Shown here one piece after another: positions 16,829 through 26,232 of a stretch of 64,000 nt of DNA. Under the pieces are notes generated by a model. The model was not told the origin of the DNA. It searched no databases and saw nothing but the letters and a program-made list of their open reading frames with translations. Position 1 is the first letter of the stretch, and each line of letters opens with the position of its first letter. Both the position numbers and the translations under genes were made by a program. The DNA is from CAVPJC01 sp963705155 (GTDB taxonomy: Bacteria; Chloroflexota; Anaerolineae; Anaerolineales; UBA4823), in the NCBI GenBank assembly GCA_963705155.1, contig CAVPJC010000007.1:52447-116446 (forward strand), given 5' to 3'.

Positions 16829-17926
16829 TCAGCCGGACGAATATTCCCGCCACAGCAGGCTGCATTCAAGGTCGTCGCAGGCGGTCAACGCTCGCTGGAG
16901 CATGAGCAGCCAGACAGAGACCCAGCGGCTATTCACCCCGCCGCGGCAGTACTCGGTGGCGATATAGACCCCCATCGCCGCGGATAACCGGTAATCGTCG
17001 TAGAGCTGCTGCCACGAGTAATCGAGCACACCGTTCTGGATCAGGCTTTCGTGGTAGCGCTTGAGCATGGGGATTTCACACCGCCGGCGCATTTCCACGT
17101 CCCAATCCAGCACGATGGCATAGGCCAGGTCGTACACGCCCAGCCAGGTGGTCAGGCTCCAGTTGAAAGGCTGCCGGTCGATGATGTAAACCGGCCTGAC
17201 CCCCTGGCGCGATACCAAAACATTCTGGCAGCCAACGTCGCCGTGAATCAGGGTAAAGCCGTTCAAATCGTGAGATCGTTGGATCATAGCCTGGGGATGG
17301 TGGGTAAAAAGCTCGTGTATGGCGCCGGGCCAATGCGGTTTCAGTTCATCCGCGTACCGTCCCAGGATGGGTTCGACTCCGGCTGCGGCGATATCGACAA
17401 AATTCTGGATGTGGTTTGCGCTGTGCAGGGGTGCGCCGGCTTCAGCGAGGCGCTGCTCACCCCACCAGTGGGCATGCAGAACCGCCAACCCCTCGGCCAA
17501 CGCCAGGCCGTAATCCAGCGTTGGCTCCACCTCATCGGCATTAATGTGGGTTTCGGTGACGTCATCCAGCAGGATGTGATACCGGTTGAGTTCCGGGGAA
17601 TAGCCTGCATCGTAACATCTCAGCAGGGGAGTATTTTTCAGGTTCACGTAATCCCGGGTGTAATAGGTCACTTCTGAATCGCCAAAAAATTCGCCGTCAC
17701 CCAGGTCAGTATCGACCATCTTGAGGAACAAACGCCGGGGCAGCCGGCCGCTCGAATTGGGGGTATAGCGCACAGACAGCCGGGCGTTGGAAGACCAGTT
17801 CCCGTTGTCTGTGCCGATCTCAATAGCGCTCACCGCTCCCCGGGTTAATGCCCCGCTCCGGGCCAGAGCAGATGTCAGCCAATCGGGTGTGATCTGGTCA
17901 ATGCTGGTGATAATTTCATCGATCAT
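16829..17926 (-). CDS. Aminoglycoside phosphotransferase-like (ecdysteroid-kinase type) protein
   Basis: A 365-residue small-molecule kinase of the APH/choline-kinase-like fold. The catalytic loop is LIHGDVGCQNVLV (HGD with the metal-binding Asn), and the DFG-like strand is VYIIDRQPFNW, where Trp is more usual after ID. GLALAEGLAVLHAHWWG is the helix that precedes the active site. The LLDDVTETHINADE stretch and WWG resemble the DUF1679/ecdysteroid-kinase subgroup. The frame is intact. Substrate unknown; resistance is not implied. Confidence 0.75.
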   Translation of the reverse strand: MIDEIITSIDQITPDWLTSALARSGALTRGAVSAIEIGTDNGNWSSNARLSVRYTPNSSGRLPRRLFLKMVDTDLGDGEFFGDSEVTYYTRDYVNLKNTPLLRCYDAGYSPELNRYHILLDDVTETHINADEVEPTLDYGLALAEGLAVLHAHWWGEQRLAEAGAPLHSANHIQNFVDIAAAGVEPILGRYADELKPHWPGAIHELFTHHPQAMIQRSHDLNGFTLIHGDVGCQNVLVSRQGVRPVYIIDRQPFNWSLTTWLGVYDLAYAIVLDWDVEMRRRCEIPMLKRYHESLIQNGVLDYSWQQLYDDYRLSAAMGVYIATEYCRGGVNSRWVSVWLLMLQRALTACDDLECSLLWREYSSG

Positions 17927-17996
17927 GGTGGATCGAAATAATTATATCTTTATTGTCCGATTAGTGCAATTTCTCCGAAAAAAACCCGGCAGGCGC

Positions 17997-18557
17997 TCAC
18001 TCAAGCCGGCCGCCATCGTTCCAGTTGCCGTACATCTGGTTGGAGGCAGTCTTCTTCAAAAAGTTGGCCAGCCGGCGCTCGAACTCGTCCCGGTTCTTGC
18101 GCACATCTTCGATATTCCCGATGCGCACCCGCCGGTACAGGTCAGGAAAGCGCAAAAAGCTTTCCCATGCCTGGGGTTCTGCCTTGAGCGCTTCCACAAT
18201 ATCCCCAGCAATTGCAAAAGGTTGGGTCAGGTCGGGAAGCGTTGCCCGCCCTGCATCGGTCATCAACCCGAGCCGGATCAAGCGGCGGGCGCGCTCCTTG
18301 TTAAGCTCCGTCCAGTTGCCCCCCGGCTTGCGGGGGAAAACCGCTGGGCGCGCTCGAAGGCGGAGAATCGCTTCTGCAGGCTGTCGATCCAACCGAAGCA
18401 GATGGCCTCCTCAACCGCGTCCAGATACGACACTGCCGGAACATCCGGGCGGTCATCGAACAACAGCCAGATTTCACGGGCTGTCGAATGGTGCTGCTGG
18501 AGCCAGTAGGCGCCATTCGCGGCGCGTTTCCGGTTTATACGTGGTGGTTATCTGCAT
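17997..18557 (-). CDS. YdeI/OmpD-associated family protein (several frameshifts)
   Basis: Joined over three frames this is about 187 residues: MQITTTYKPETRREWR from 18557, then FDDRPDVPAVSYLDAVEEAI and CFGWIDSLQKRFSAF, then PGGNWTELNKERARRLIRLG, and a C-terminal helical part (EAWESFLRFPDLYRRV-like) ending GNWNDGGRLE. CFGWIDS and the Thr-Glu-x-Asn-Lys-x-Arg stretch identify the family. It follows the GNAT gene by 10 bases. Family members are cited as bacteriocin-protection or stress proteins, but their biochemistry is unsettled. Confidence 0.7.
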
Positions 18558-18567
18558 GGCGCCTTTG

Positions 18568-19344
18568 TTAGGTTTTTGTGTGATACCAGGCGTCATACGA
18601 CTTAAGGTAGAGAAATCCCAATTTTCTTGCCAGTTTGACCGACTCGGGGTTGGCTGCATCCCAATTGGGTCTCAGGTTGTAACTCAAACACTCCAACAGG
18701 AGCCTGCTGCACAGCGCAGTTGCCACGCCCTGCCGGTGATAGGCTTCTTCCACATACACGCTGACCTCGATACCCTGGCTGCAAACCAGCGACGAGTAGG
18801 CAACGCCCATCATTTTTCCTTCATTCAGAATGGTGTAGCCCATCCCCCGCTCGATAAAGTCGGATGGGGAGTTGAAATCCGACAGGTCCAGGAAATTATC
18901 CGGTTGTCGGTACGCCTGCATGGCCAGATCAAGGCTGATTGGAACGATGCGCTCCTGAAACGGCGAACCTTCGAGCAGTTGGGTGAGATGCCCGGGTGAG
19001 AGCTGGGTCGAAGAAAAGCTGTAACGGGGGAAGGGCTTCAGATGCTCTGCATAGATTTCCCGGGCAATTTCCAGCCACGGCTCCGGCGACGGCATGAGGA
19101 TATGGTAGGCCGGAAAATTCTGCATGAGCTGGCGTCCCCCTGCGCTGCGGGCGTCTCCGGCGAAATACCCAAATGGTCCGACCCGGATGCAGAAGGCAGC
19201 CGGTCGGGCGAGATCGTCAACAAACACCTTGCCCAACTGCCCTTCGATGGCACATTCGATTGAAAAATCCACGCGTTTGTTGAATCGGAAGGCCCGGGCG
19301 AGTTTGAGCCGGTTGGCTTTGTTCAATTCTAGTTCGTTTTCCAT
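18568..19344 (-). CDS. GNAT-family acetyltransferase
   Basis: About 258 residues from ATG 19344 (MENELELNKANRLKLARAF). The C-terminal half has the acetyl-CoA site VYVEEAYHRQGVATALCSRL and then LRPNWDAANPESVKLARKLG, which is diagnostic for the GNAT_acetyltran (PF12746-like) group common in Gram-positive bacteria. The N-terminal half is a divergent GNAT fold. The frame is intact, and it heads a two-gene unit with the YdeI-like gene. Substrate unknown. Confidence 0.8.
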   Translation of the reverse strand: MENELELNKANRLKLARAFRFNKRVDFSIECAIEGQLGKVFVDDLARPAAFCIRVGPFGYFAGDARSAGGRQLMQNFPAYHILMPSPEPWLEIAREIYAEHLKPFPRYSFSSTQLSPGHLTQLLEGSPFQERIVPISLDLAMQAYRQPDNFLDLSDFNSPSDFIERGMGYTILNEGKMMGVAYSSLVCSQGIEVSVYVEEAYHRQGVATALCSRLLLECLSYNLRPNWDAANPESVKLARKLGFLYLKSYDAWYHTKT

Positions 19345-19399
19345 CCTGTCATCCTTGTGGCGCCTAGCTTCGATGGGTTGTTGCGTTGGGGATAATTTT

Positions 19400-19429
19400 A
19401 ACCACAAAATACACGAAATACACGAAAGA
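19400..19429. repeat. Dispersed repeat (family B)
   Basis: TAACCACAAAATACACGAAA followed by TACACGAAAG. It has the short-period ACCACnnA / ACACGAA wording shared with other bacterial gaps of this window. Confidence 0.5.
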
Positions 19430-19433
19430 GAAC

Positions 19434-19457
19434 GCCCCGGCATGGGGATGCCGGGGC
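19434..19457. repeat. Palindromic intergenic repeat (family A)
   Basis: GCCCCGGCAT/GGGG/ATGCCGGGGC, with perfect ten-base arms. Confidence 0.75.
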
Positions 19458-19758
19458 TGCGAGGGGGCAATACCTTCATTCATTTTATTCGTTGCTCAGC
19501 GGCAGGTGTTGATGGTGGCTGGTGGGTGCTGTTTGGAATTTTTTTATCGCCCACCAGTTTTGGGCCAAGCTTACCTCGGAATGGGTGGTGATTTCCCACA
19601 GGTCACTTTTTGGCGAAAGCGTCATGAGGTGGAACACAAACTGGGCTGCTGCCAAAATGAAAAAAACCGCTAGTCAGATCCAGTACGCCAGTCCGGTTTC
19701 CTGCCCGGCACGCGGTCTCTCACTCCCAATCTTTCGCCGAATCTTTAGAAAAGAGACA

Positions 19759-19801
19759 AGGGCAGGTCGCCCTCCAGAGAACCTGAGGGCAGACCTGCCC
19801 T
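19759..19801. repeat. Long inverted repeat (family D)
   Basis: AGGGCAGGTCGCCCTC (19759-19774) pairs with GAGGGCAGACCTGCCCT (19785-19801), leaving one unpaired A. It is a strong hairpin without a T-run. Confidence 0.7.
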
Positions 19802-19901
19802 GTCCAATCGATGCTCACCCGTGAAGGCTGTTTCTTTTGCCTGAATCCGGGTTGATCCTGTATCCAATTCCAATCGAGCCGGTCACTGCGAGCCCGGCGT
19901 G

Positions 19902-21415
19902 TTAGTGGATTGGCGAGTATAACCTGCGAGGCAGGTTCTTGATGATCTCCATTTTCTGTTCCATCGCCTCCTGGATCTCCTGGTCAGACTTGTCCTGGCT
20001 GTGCCGATCCTTCCCGATGATCACATTGTTCGTACCGAGATCCAGGACCTCTTCGATGGATGCGCCGACCACCACATAGTTCTCCGTACCCCAATCGAGG
20101 AGTATCTTGAATGGGTAACCGTAGTAAGAAGTGAATTCCTTCAAGTTGTTACCTTTGATCAGTCCGCCGCGTGTCGGTCCCCACGCACCTGCCGCGATTG
20201 CCATATCGCTGTCGCCCTTGATCTTATTGTTTATGATCAGTGGGTCACTCAGCCCTCGATCTAGATCCCCCAAACCAGGTCTGGAAGGAGATTCAGGCGG
20301 TTGTTTTAATGACCAAATTAGCACGACTGCCGGTCGATGGATAATCCGGGCTCCCCATGTTGTCGTTGTCAAACAGTAAGAAGCCATTGCCATAGCCTTC
20401 GACCGTCAGGTCGTTATTGCGGTAGACATAGTTGGATGCGGTCTGGAGGAACGGTATTTCAGACGAGTAGCCCTGCCATAGGAAGACGGCGTTACCGTAG
20501 ATGTGGTTCATCCGGTTATGAGAAAACTCAAAACTGCTTCCCGACGACTGTATTGTGAACGGATCCCCAGACATTATAGTCGAAGGTGTTGCCGTTTTTG
20601 GGGCTGCCGCCTAACAGAGCCGGCGAATTGTACAGGAAGGTCACCATCAAACCTACGAGGTTATGGCGAAACGTCGATTGAACCACCCGGAATTCCCCCT
20701 GTGCATATTTGGCCTGGTAGCACCCGCTGCCCCAGATGTTCTCCAAAGTATTCGTCCCCCCCAAATACAAACCCTCATAAATATTCGGAAAGATGGGATC
20801 AGTTTCACCGTTCGGGCGAGCGCCTTCCGCGCCTTTGATCGTGACGCGTCTCAATCGACGCACTGACCTGCTCTATCTGGATTTCGCTGCAGTCGGTATC
20901 CATGTTCCAGGGCGAGGCGGCCACCACCAGGGGGAATATATTGGTACCCAACCAATCTGGCCCGTGAACTCCCATGTTATAAGGCAGGCAGGGGGCATAG
21001 GGCGTGATGTGGAAGCTCAGATCGGATATGCGCGGGTAGCCGCGGACGAAGTAGACCAGCGCAGGGTACTGGTTCTTGTCGAGAAGCGGCTGGCAGTCCA
21101 TATTTTCGAGTGAATTGATGATCGAGACATCCTGTCCGGCGCCCTTGAAGTATCCTTCGAAGTCCCACACCTCGATAAAGCCAATGCGGAAATTCCCTGG
21201 CGCCAGCCTGACTGTGCTGCCTGGCCCGGCTGCTAACGCCAGGTCAAAAGCCTGCTGAAGGTTGACGGTGTCATCATCACCTGTGGGATAAACTGTGAAT
21301 ATCTTCCCGGATTGGAGCACATGCTCCCTCGGAGTGGCTGCTGTCCCCGTTGCGCTGACAACCAGCGCGTGAGGAGTGTCAGGCAATACAGGGTAAAGCG
21401 AACTAACGTTTTCAT
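19902..21415 (-). CDS. Secreted right-handed beta-helix protein (several frameshifts)
   Basis: The start at 21415 (MKTLVRFTLYCLTLLT) follows GGAGGG and is a signal peptide; a shift near 21370 joins it to ALVVSATGTAATPREHV. The mature part begins VYPTGDDDTVNLQQAFDLAL and GSTVRLAPGNFRIGFIEVWD, the opening turn of pectate-lyase-like beta-helix proteins. Later pieces keep the fold: EGLYLGGTNTLENIWGSGCY, FTIQSSGSSFEFSHNRMNHI, NYVYRNNDLTVEGYGNG, and IINNKIKGDSDMAIAAG. At least four shifts break the reading over about 500 residues. A polysaccharide-binding or -cleaving role is family inference; catalytic residues cannot be assigned. Confidence 0.65.
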
Positions 21416-21559
21416 ATTTCCCTCCATACATGCAGGTGGACATTGGTTCATTTTATGCAATCAGGGTAGCCTCTCAAAAAAGAAGGCTTTGGATAATTTC
21501 TGGTTTTTATGGCATCTTCACCTCCTCCCCAATCTCCCACCAAATACGTATGTATTAAA

Positions 21560-21594
21560 AACAAAACCACTCTCAGTAGAAGAGCGGTTTTGTT
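21560..21594 (-). terminator. Intrinsic terminator for leftward transcription
   Basis: AACAAAACC (21560-21568) pairs with GGTTTTGTT (21586-21594). On the minus strand the stem is followed by a further run of T. It would stop transcription arriving from the right. Confidence 0.5.
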
Positions 21595-21799
21595 GCCATC
21601 CAGAGTGATCATCGGGCACTATCACGGCCCGTGCTCCGCCATAAATGCCATTTGCCTTGTGAAATTTTCTACAACTTGATTGTATATCCGTACTTTTTAA
21701 AGTCAAGATCCTGCGGTGATTACCCACCAATAAGACAGTAACTCCATCGGCCTGTGGTAGGAATAGATCGCCAAACCATATTACCGAGGAGATGGAGCC

Positions 21800-22190
21800 A
21801 TGCTGAATACCGCATTGAGCAGAAAACGGTGCGGGAAGAAAATCCGACTTATGTGGTTGTGGCGATCACCAGATTTGGCGTACCCAGAGCGCCACGGAAG
21901 GCCAAACCGGGCAGATAACCGTGTACGTGTGCAACACGCGTTACCGGGAGAGAGTTCAGGTTGGAATGTATAAAAGTGATTTTGTTTGGATTGGTATGCT
22001 GATTTAGGATGTTCCTCCACGTTCAGCCAACCGTCCCTCAGCCTTCAATTTCAGTTACGCCTTTACGAAAGAAGATGATCGAATTGGAAAGGCCACATTT
22101 CGGGCTATGGCCTTGATCCTGAATAATGGGGGCGACGATTGGCCGGTGGATAAAGAGATAATTGCCTTGCCAACTGGCGTCTCTCAATAG
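21800..22190 (+). CDS. Small hypothetical protein hidden by frameshifts
   Basis: No single frame is long, but three adjoining frames read as one protein of about 125 residues: EYRIEQKTVREENPTYVVVA, ITRFGVPRAPRKAKPG, then ITVYVCNTRYRERVQVGMYK, then FSYAFTKEDDRIGKATFRAM and LILNNGGDDWPVDKEIIALP before TAG at 22188. The pieces abut without overlap or loss, and composition is protein-like throughout. The ATG at 21800 follows GGAG. Family unknown; real but error-laden gene, or a recent pseudogene. Confidence 0.45.
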
Positions 22191-22298
22191 CTCCTATGAT
22201 CCCCTTTTATAGAATGTGGGATTTGTAATATTTGTGGGGCAATTTTCAATAAGCTCTACGCCACGGCTTCCCCATGCCGGGAGGCAGGAAGAGGAGAG

Positions 22299-23084
22299 AT
22301 GGATGCCGCCCCTGTTCAAGGCCAGTTATGGGGAGCTCGAGCGAGGGATTTTGCAGATGTGCAGGAAGGCCTGTTCGTGCCGCTTTTTGAAGCCGTCTTA
22401 CAGAAAACCGTGGTAGGCCCAGGTACGGCGGTGTTGGATATAGGCTGCGGGTCTGGTATTTTTTGCCAGATGGCTATGCAGCTTGAGGCGCAGGTGAGTG
22501 GGTTGGACGCCGTCCGAGTCTTTCTTAGCCATCGCCCGCGAGCGGGCGCCGCAGGGTGATTTCCGGACAGGCGAGATGGAAGAATTACCTTACGCAGACC
22601 AGACTTTCGATGTTGTAACCGGGGTTAATTCATTTCAGTTCGCAGCGAACCCCGTGAATGCCCTTTAAGGGGCGGCGCCGCGTGGCACGCAAGGGCGGGT
22701 CGCTGGTCATCGCTGTTCTTGGGAAGCCAGAAGACACCGAAGCCGGCGCGTATTTTGCCGTGGTGGCTTCATTTTTACCTCCGCCTGCTCCAGGCACACC
22801 CGGCCCCTTTGAACTATCGTCTGATGGAGCTTTGGTAACACTGGTCACACAGGCAGGATGAACCCGGAGAAAATTGAGCAGGTTGATTGCCTGTGGGTGT
22901 ATGCCGACGAAAGGACGATCCTGCCGCGGATTGCTCGCTCCCGCCCCCAGCATCCGGGCTATTCAACTTGTGGGGGAGGCTGTGGTCAGTGAGGCCGATC
23001 CTGAAAGCCTTCGCGCCATTCAAGACAGCCTCGGGTGGATACCGGGCCAGAAACAAAGCCCGCTATATGATCGTGAAAACATGA
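22299..23084 (+). CDS. SAM-dependent methyltransferase (several frameshifts)
   Basis: MDAAPVQGQLWGARARDFAD opens a class I methyltransferase. Motif I is AVLDIGCGSGIFCQMAMQL and motif II QVSGLDA. After a shift near 22520 the reading continues IARERAPQGDFRTGEMEELP, YADQTFDVVTGVNSFQFAAN, and later SLVIAVLGKPEDTEAGAYFA and GTPGPFELSSDGAL. The end, IRAIQLVGEAVVSEA joined to ILKAFAPFKTASGGYRARNK, stops at 23084. At least four single-base shifts are needed. The layout (short linker, WGARA start) is that of a common UbiE/COQ5-like group. Substrate unknown. Confidence 0.65.
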
Positions 23085-23095
23085 TCGTTTGGTGA

Positions 23096-23418
23096 GGTGA
23101 TCGGACTGGCCCACATTTCGGACGCGGAGTGTGGGCTTTGTATTCCCTGGGAGTAATTTTCATACATAATCAAAAATTGGAAGATCGTCCCAAAAGGTAC
23201 TTGATCAAGCAATATAGTCTCTTGATTGTTTGGCAACGGGGTGCGCCAGACATAATGCGTTCGCTTTGAGGTGAATGACAACAATAAGGTGGGTTTCTCC
23301 CATACCGGCAGTCCAGTCCGTGAAAAAGTGGGACCGACACGATCAGTAATTAGAAAACAGGATAAAATGTGAGGAAGATGGGTATCTGAAGAGCTGATAA
23401 CTTTTCTTTGAGGTTAAA
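23096..23418. other. Gap at the left edge of the AT-rich island
   Basis: I see no supported gene. Base composition drops to AT-rich about here, marking the border of the accessory island. No direct repeat or tRNA that would define an attachment site is evident. Confidence 0.4.
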
Positions 23419-24292
23419 ATGAAGGCTAATTCGATGAAATCTGAAATAACTAAAGAATTCGTATTGCAGATGGTTCATTCTTTGGATCGTGTTTCATTAA
23501 GCTTGGAGCATTTGAGGATAGTTATGATAATCAGTTCTTACGGAATCAAAATTGCCCAAGAAATAATAGCATTTAGAAAACAAGAGACCTTATTTACTGC
23601 AATCAGTCAAGGGTCTTTGCTAATGGATGCAATAGGCGATCATGTTTTTGCATTTATCAAATCGCTAACTGAGCCAATTTGCACAATTGCACCTTGGACG
23701 AATGTTCGGACAGTCGTTGAAGCCAGTGCTTTATCTGCATGGCTATTTGATCCATCAATAACGTCAAGAACGAGAGTGCAACGGAAGGTTTTGCGCTTAG
23801 ATATGAAGGCCTGATTGAAATGGCAAAATTCGGAACATCATATGGAGATCGCCTCGCGTGGGATAATGTTAATGCCCGTCTCAATGTAGTTGAGAATGCG
23901 GCAATATCTCTTGGTTATGATCCTATACGAAATAGAAATGGAAAAGTGGATGGTATTGGCATACGGATGCCATCATATACTAACGTGGTAAAAAGCATGT
24001 TAAATCAAGAGCTGCATATAGGTTATCTTCTGCAATCCTTCATGGACATATATGGGCATTATCCCAGGCCAGTTATCGACAAATTCCAGATGAACCAGGA
24101 TTGGATAAACGATCTTTTGTGAGATATGCAGAAAAGTATATTGATTTATCGGTGATTGCATACATGACGGCTGTTGTATTCTTCCATAGTTACTCTATCC
24201 CAATGAAATATATGACACAATTATTTGGCTGGGATGAAAATCAACTTGAAAACTATTGGGCAATTTCTCTCAACCTTACGCACTTCTATTAA
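23419..24292 (+). CDS. Hypothetical protein of AT-rich island (frameshifts)
   Basis: Three frames join into about 290 residues. It begins MKSEITKEFVLQMVHSLDRV with long helices, contains SLTEPICTIAPWTNVRTVVE and ASALSAWLFDPSITSRTRVQ, then MAKFGTSYGDRLAWDNVNAR, then in the next frame AYRLSSAILHGHIWALSQAS and YRQIPDEPGLDKRSFVRYAE, and ends WDENQLENYWAISLNLTHFY. The mostly helical text with conserved-looking Trp, His and Arg resembles proteins of defence or element islands, but I know no family name. Codon use and AT content differ from the flanking genes, indicating transfer. Confidence 0.5.
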
Positions 24293-24423
24293 ATATTCGA
24301 TTGTGATGCAAAGAAAAAAGTAGGTGAACCCAACTGTATCTAAGAGCCTAGACATGTAACTGTTTCGTCTAATTCTGATTTGACCTTGTATAATCCTTAT
24401 ATGGCAATAGACAAGAGTAAAGT

Positions 24424-24598
24424 ATGGCAGCACCCATCAACCACTACCCATCATTCATCATCAAGAGTGAACTGTTTTATAGTGACATTCTTACTATTCG
24501 CTTGGAATACAATCGGTCGGATGTTGCCATCTGATTTGTATTGGTTAGATGTTGTTAACGATATGCGGAGGTGCGGGTCAAAACTAGCGCCATCATGA
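24424..24598 (+). CDS. Small hypothetical protein of AT-rich island (frameshift)
   Basis: It starts MAAPINHYPSFIIKSELFYS and continues DILTIRLEYNRSDVA; a shift near 24530 leads to DLYWLDVVNDMRRCGSKLAP and a stop at 24596-24598. About 57 residues. It lies 36 bases before the next gene. Function unknown, and the reading depends on the assumed shift. Confidence 0.35.
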
Positions 24599-24634
24599 AA
24601 TTTTTTCAGGATTGAAATTAAAAATCGGAGAGCC

Positions 24635-25513
24635 TATGAGCCCTATAACGTTCCAAAATAGATTTAACAAGAATATTGGTAAACCGATTGATAATGATTT
24701 TCCATCCAGTGCCAGAAAGGCATTGGTCTACTTAAATTCAGGATCTGACTAATAAATACTTTTTGATAAAGGATGATATCTTATTTGAAATTAATCGTTT
24801 GGGGCGATTATCAAAAAACGATATAGAAAGCGTTAGCAGTCAATTCGTTGACCAAGTGTCCACCCGGGTATTTAAACTAAATTGGTTACAAGTATTTTCC
24901 TTATGTGAAAGAATTTATGAAAAATTATTACGCGAAAATGGTAACGAATTTGATAATAACTTTGTGAGCCTGAAGATAGCGCGAGATTATTATTCCAATG
25001 AATTAAACTTACTCATTGATGAGGAGAATTTAGCATTTCAATTTGTTAATGGGGTATTCGTAAGGCGAGGGAGAGCACAAACACAAAAGGCTTTTGAGAG
25101 AATAGGAAATGTGTTGAATAATCCGCAATTTGAACCGGTTAGAATTCATTATGTAAAAGCTCAATCTTCCTTCAATAAGCGTCCAACCCCTGACTTGGAA
25201 AACTGTGTTAAGGATGCCTTTTGTGCTTTAGAGGGCGTGTGTCGAAATTCTAACCTCCGAAAAGGCATCAAAAGATTTTGATAAAGTAATTATCCAGCAT
25301 CAAGGTTCTGGGAAAAACCAAATTCCACCTCCAGTAGCTCAAAGTATGATAAAGCTCCACGGTTATCGTGGAAGCGCGCAAGGTGTTGCACATGCATCAA
25401 CACATGGCAACAAGGTCGACCTGGTTGATGCGGAATTAGTCTTGAGTTTAGTGGCATCATACATAACATACTTGATTGATTTACTAAAACTGGAAGAAGA
25501 AATTCCATTTTGA
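24635..25513 (+). CDS. Abortive-infection-like protein, C-terminal HEPN/Abi_C-type helices (frameshifts)
   Basis: About 290 residues over three frames. It opens MSPITFQNRFNKNIGKPIDN; after an A-run shift near 24733 it reads QDLTNKYFLIKDDILFEINR and NDIESVSSQFVDQVSTRVFK; after a second shift near 25245 it reads EILTSEKASKDFDKVIIQHQ, IPPPVAQSMIKLHGYRGSAQ, and GVAHASTHGNKVDLVDAELV, ending LLKLEEEIPF. The last block (KLHGYRGSAQGVAHA plus a helical LVLSLVASYITYLI) matches the style of the Abi C-terminal domain found in AbiJ-like phage-defence proteins. The effector half is unassigned. Low GC supports horizontal origin. Confidence 0.45.
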
Positions 25514-25540
25514 AATCATTGTCATCGAAAAGGGCGGTGG

Positions 25541-25639
25541 ATGAAGGGAAAGATTGAGGGCACTCGCTTAGCCCGAAATTTTTACCGCCAGCCCTACAAC
25601 TTTGACAAAGATTGGGATGGCGTCTACCTTGAAAGCTGA
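25541..25639 (+). CDS. Very short hypothetical frame
   Basis: Thirty-two residues, MKGKIEGTRLARNFYRQPYN then FDKDWDGVYLES. Composition is protein-like, and its TGA overlaps the next ATG (TGATG). It may be a small coupled gene or the frameshifted N-terminus of the next one. Confidence 0.3.
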   Translation: MKGKIEGTRLARNFYRQPYNFDKDWDGVYLES

Positions 25640-26130
25640 TGACGGAAAATAATTATGATAGGCTTCCCTCCAGTTTAATGACGCACTATATTTTATATCG
25701 GAAATTGCAATGGGAATTTGATCATTTTTAAGAATGAGCCTGCCAATCCTTATTATGCATTTAATTTTTTTATTACAGCTGAGCATCTCCCGGAATGGTG
25801 TTTTTCAGGTGATAGTAAAAAGGCAAAAACTCTTCGAGATAAATCGATTGAACTTAGGATTTGTTCTCATTTAGCTAATAACGGTAAACATTTTATCTTG
25901 ACTAACAAAAGTCATGACTCTGTAGATGATGTAGAGAGAATCGGAGGCTATTTCCCTGAACGAAGTATTGAATATCAATATTATCCCAGGGGTTTTTTCC
26001 CTTGCCAACGTTACATATTCGTCTCAAAGGAGATGCTCAAAACCGATTTGGTGAAATGATAAAAGCCATAGATTTTGCAGCTCTGGTTATGAATTTTTGG
26101 GAGAAATACTTTGAAAATTGGGCGGAGTAA
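25639..26130 (+). CDS. Hypothetical protein of AT-rich island (frameshifts)
   Basis: It starts MTENNYDRLPSSL, shifts near 25677 to FNDALYFISEIAMGI, then continues PYYAFNFFITAEHLPEWCFS and RICSHLANNGKHFILTNKSH, and DDVERIGGYFPERSIEYQYY. A T-run shift near 25995 joins PLPTLHIRLKGDAQNRFGEM and AIDFAALVMNFWEKYFENWA before TAA at 26128. About 160 residues. The SHLANNGKHF and RLKGDA blocks look conserved, but I cannot name the family. It follows the Abi-like gene in the same direction and is AT-rich. Confidence 0.45.
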
Positions 26131-26186
26131 ATTATTTATTATGTGGTTGTCTTGATCTGGTCGATAATTATCTTATATGTTCTGCG

Positions 26187-26210
26187 GCCGGGGCATGGGG
26201 ATGCCCCGGC
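26187..26210. repeat. Palindromic intergenic repeat (family A)
   Basis: GCCGGGGCAT/GGGG/ATGCCCCGGC, the clearest copy of the family, with perfect ten-base arms. It marks the right border of the AT-rich island and the 3' side of the nitrite reductase gene. Confidence 0.8.
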
Positions 26211-26232
26211 TGCAGTTAGGTGGATGGGAGAT

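Larger units (their letters stand above)
19345..19901. other. Repeat-filled intergenic region
   Basis: No supported gene. It contains a family B repeat (19400-19429), a family A palindrome (19434-19457) and a long inverted repeat (19759-19801). It separates the leftward GNAT gene from the end of the beta-helix protein gene. Confidence 0.6.
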
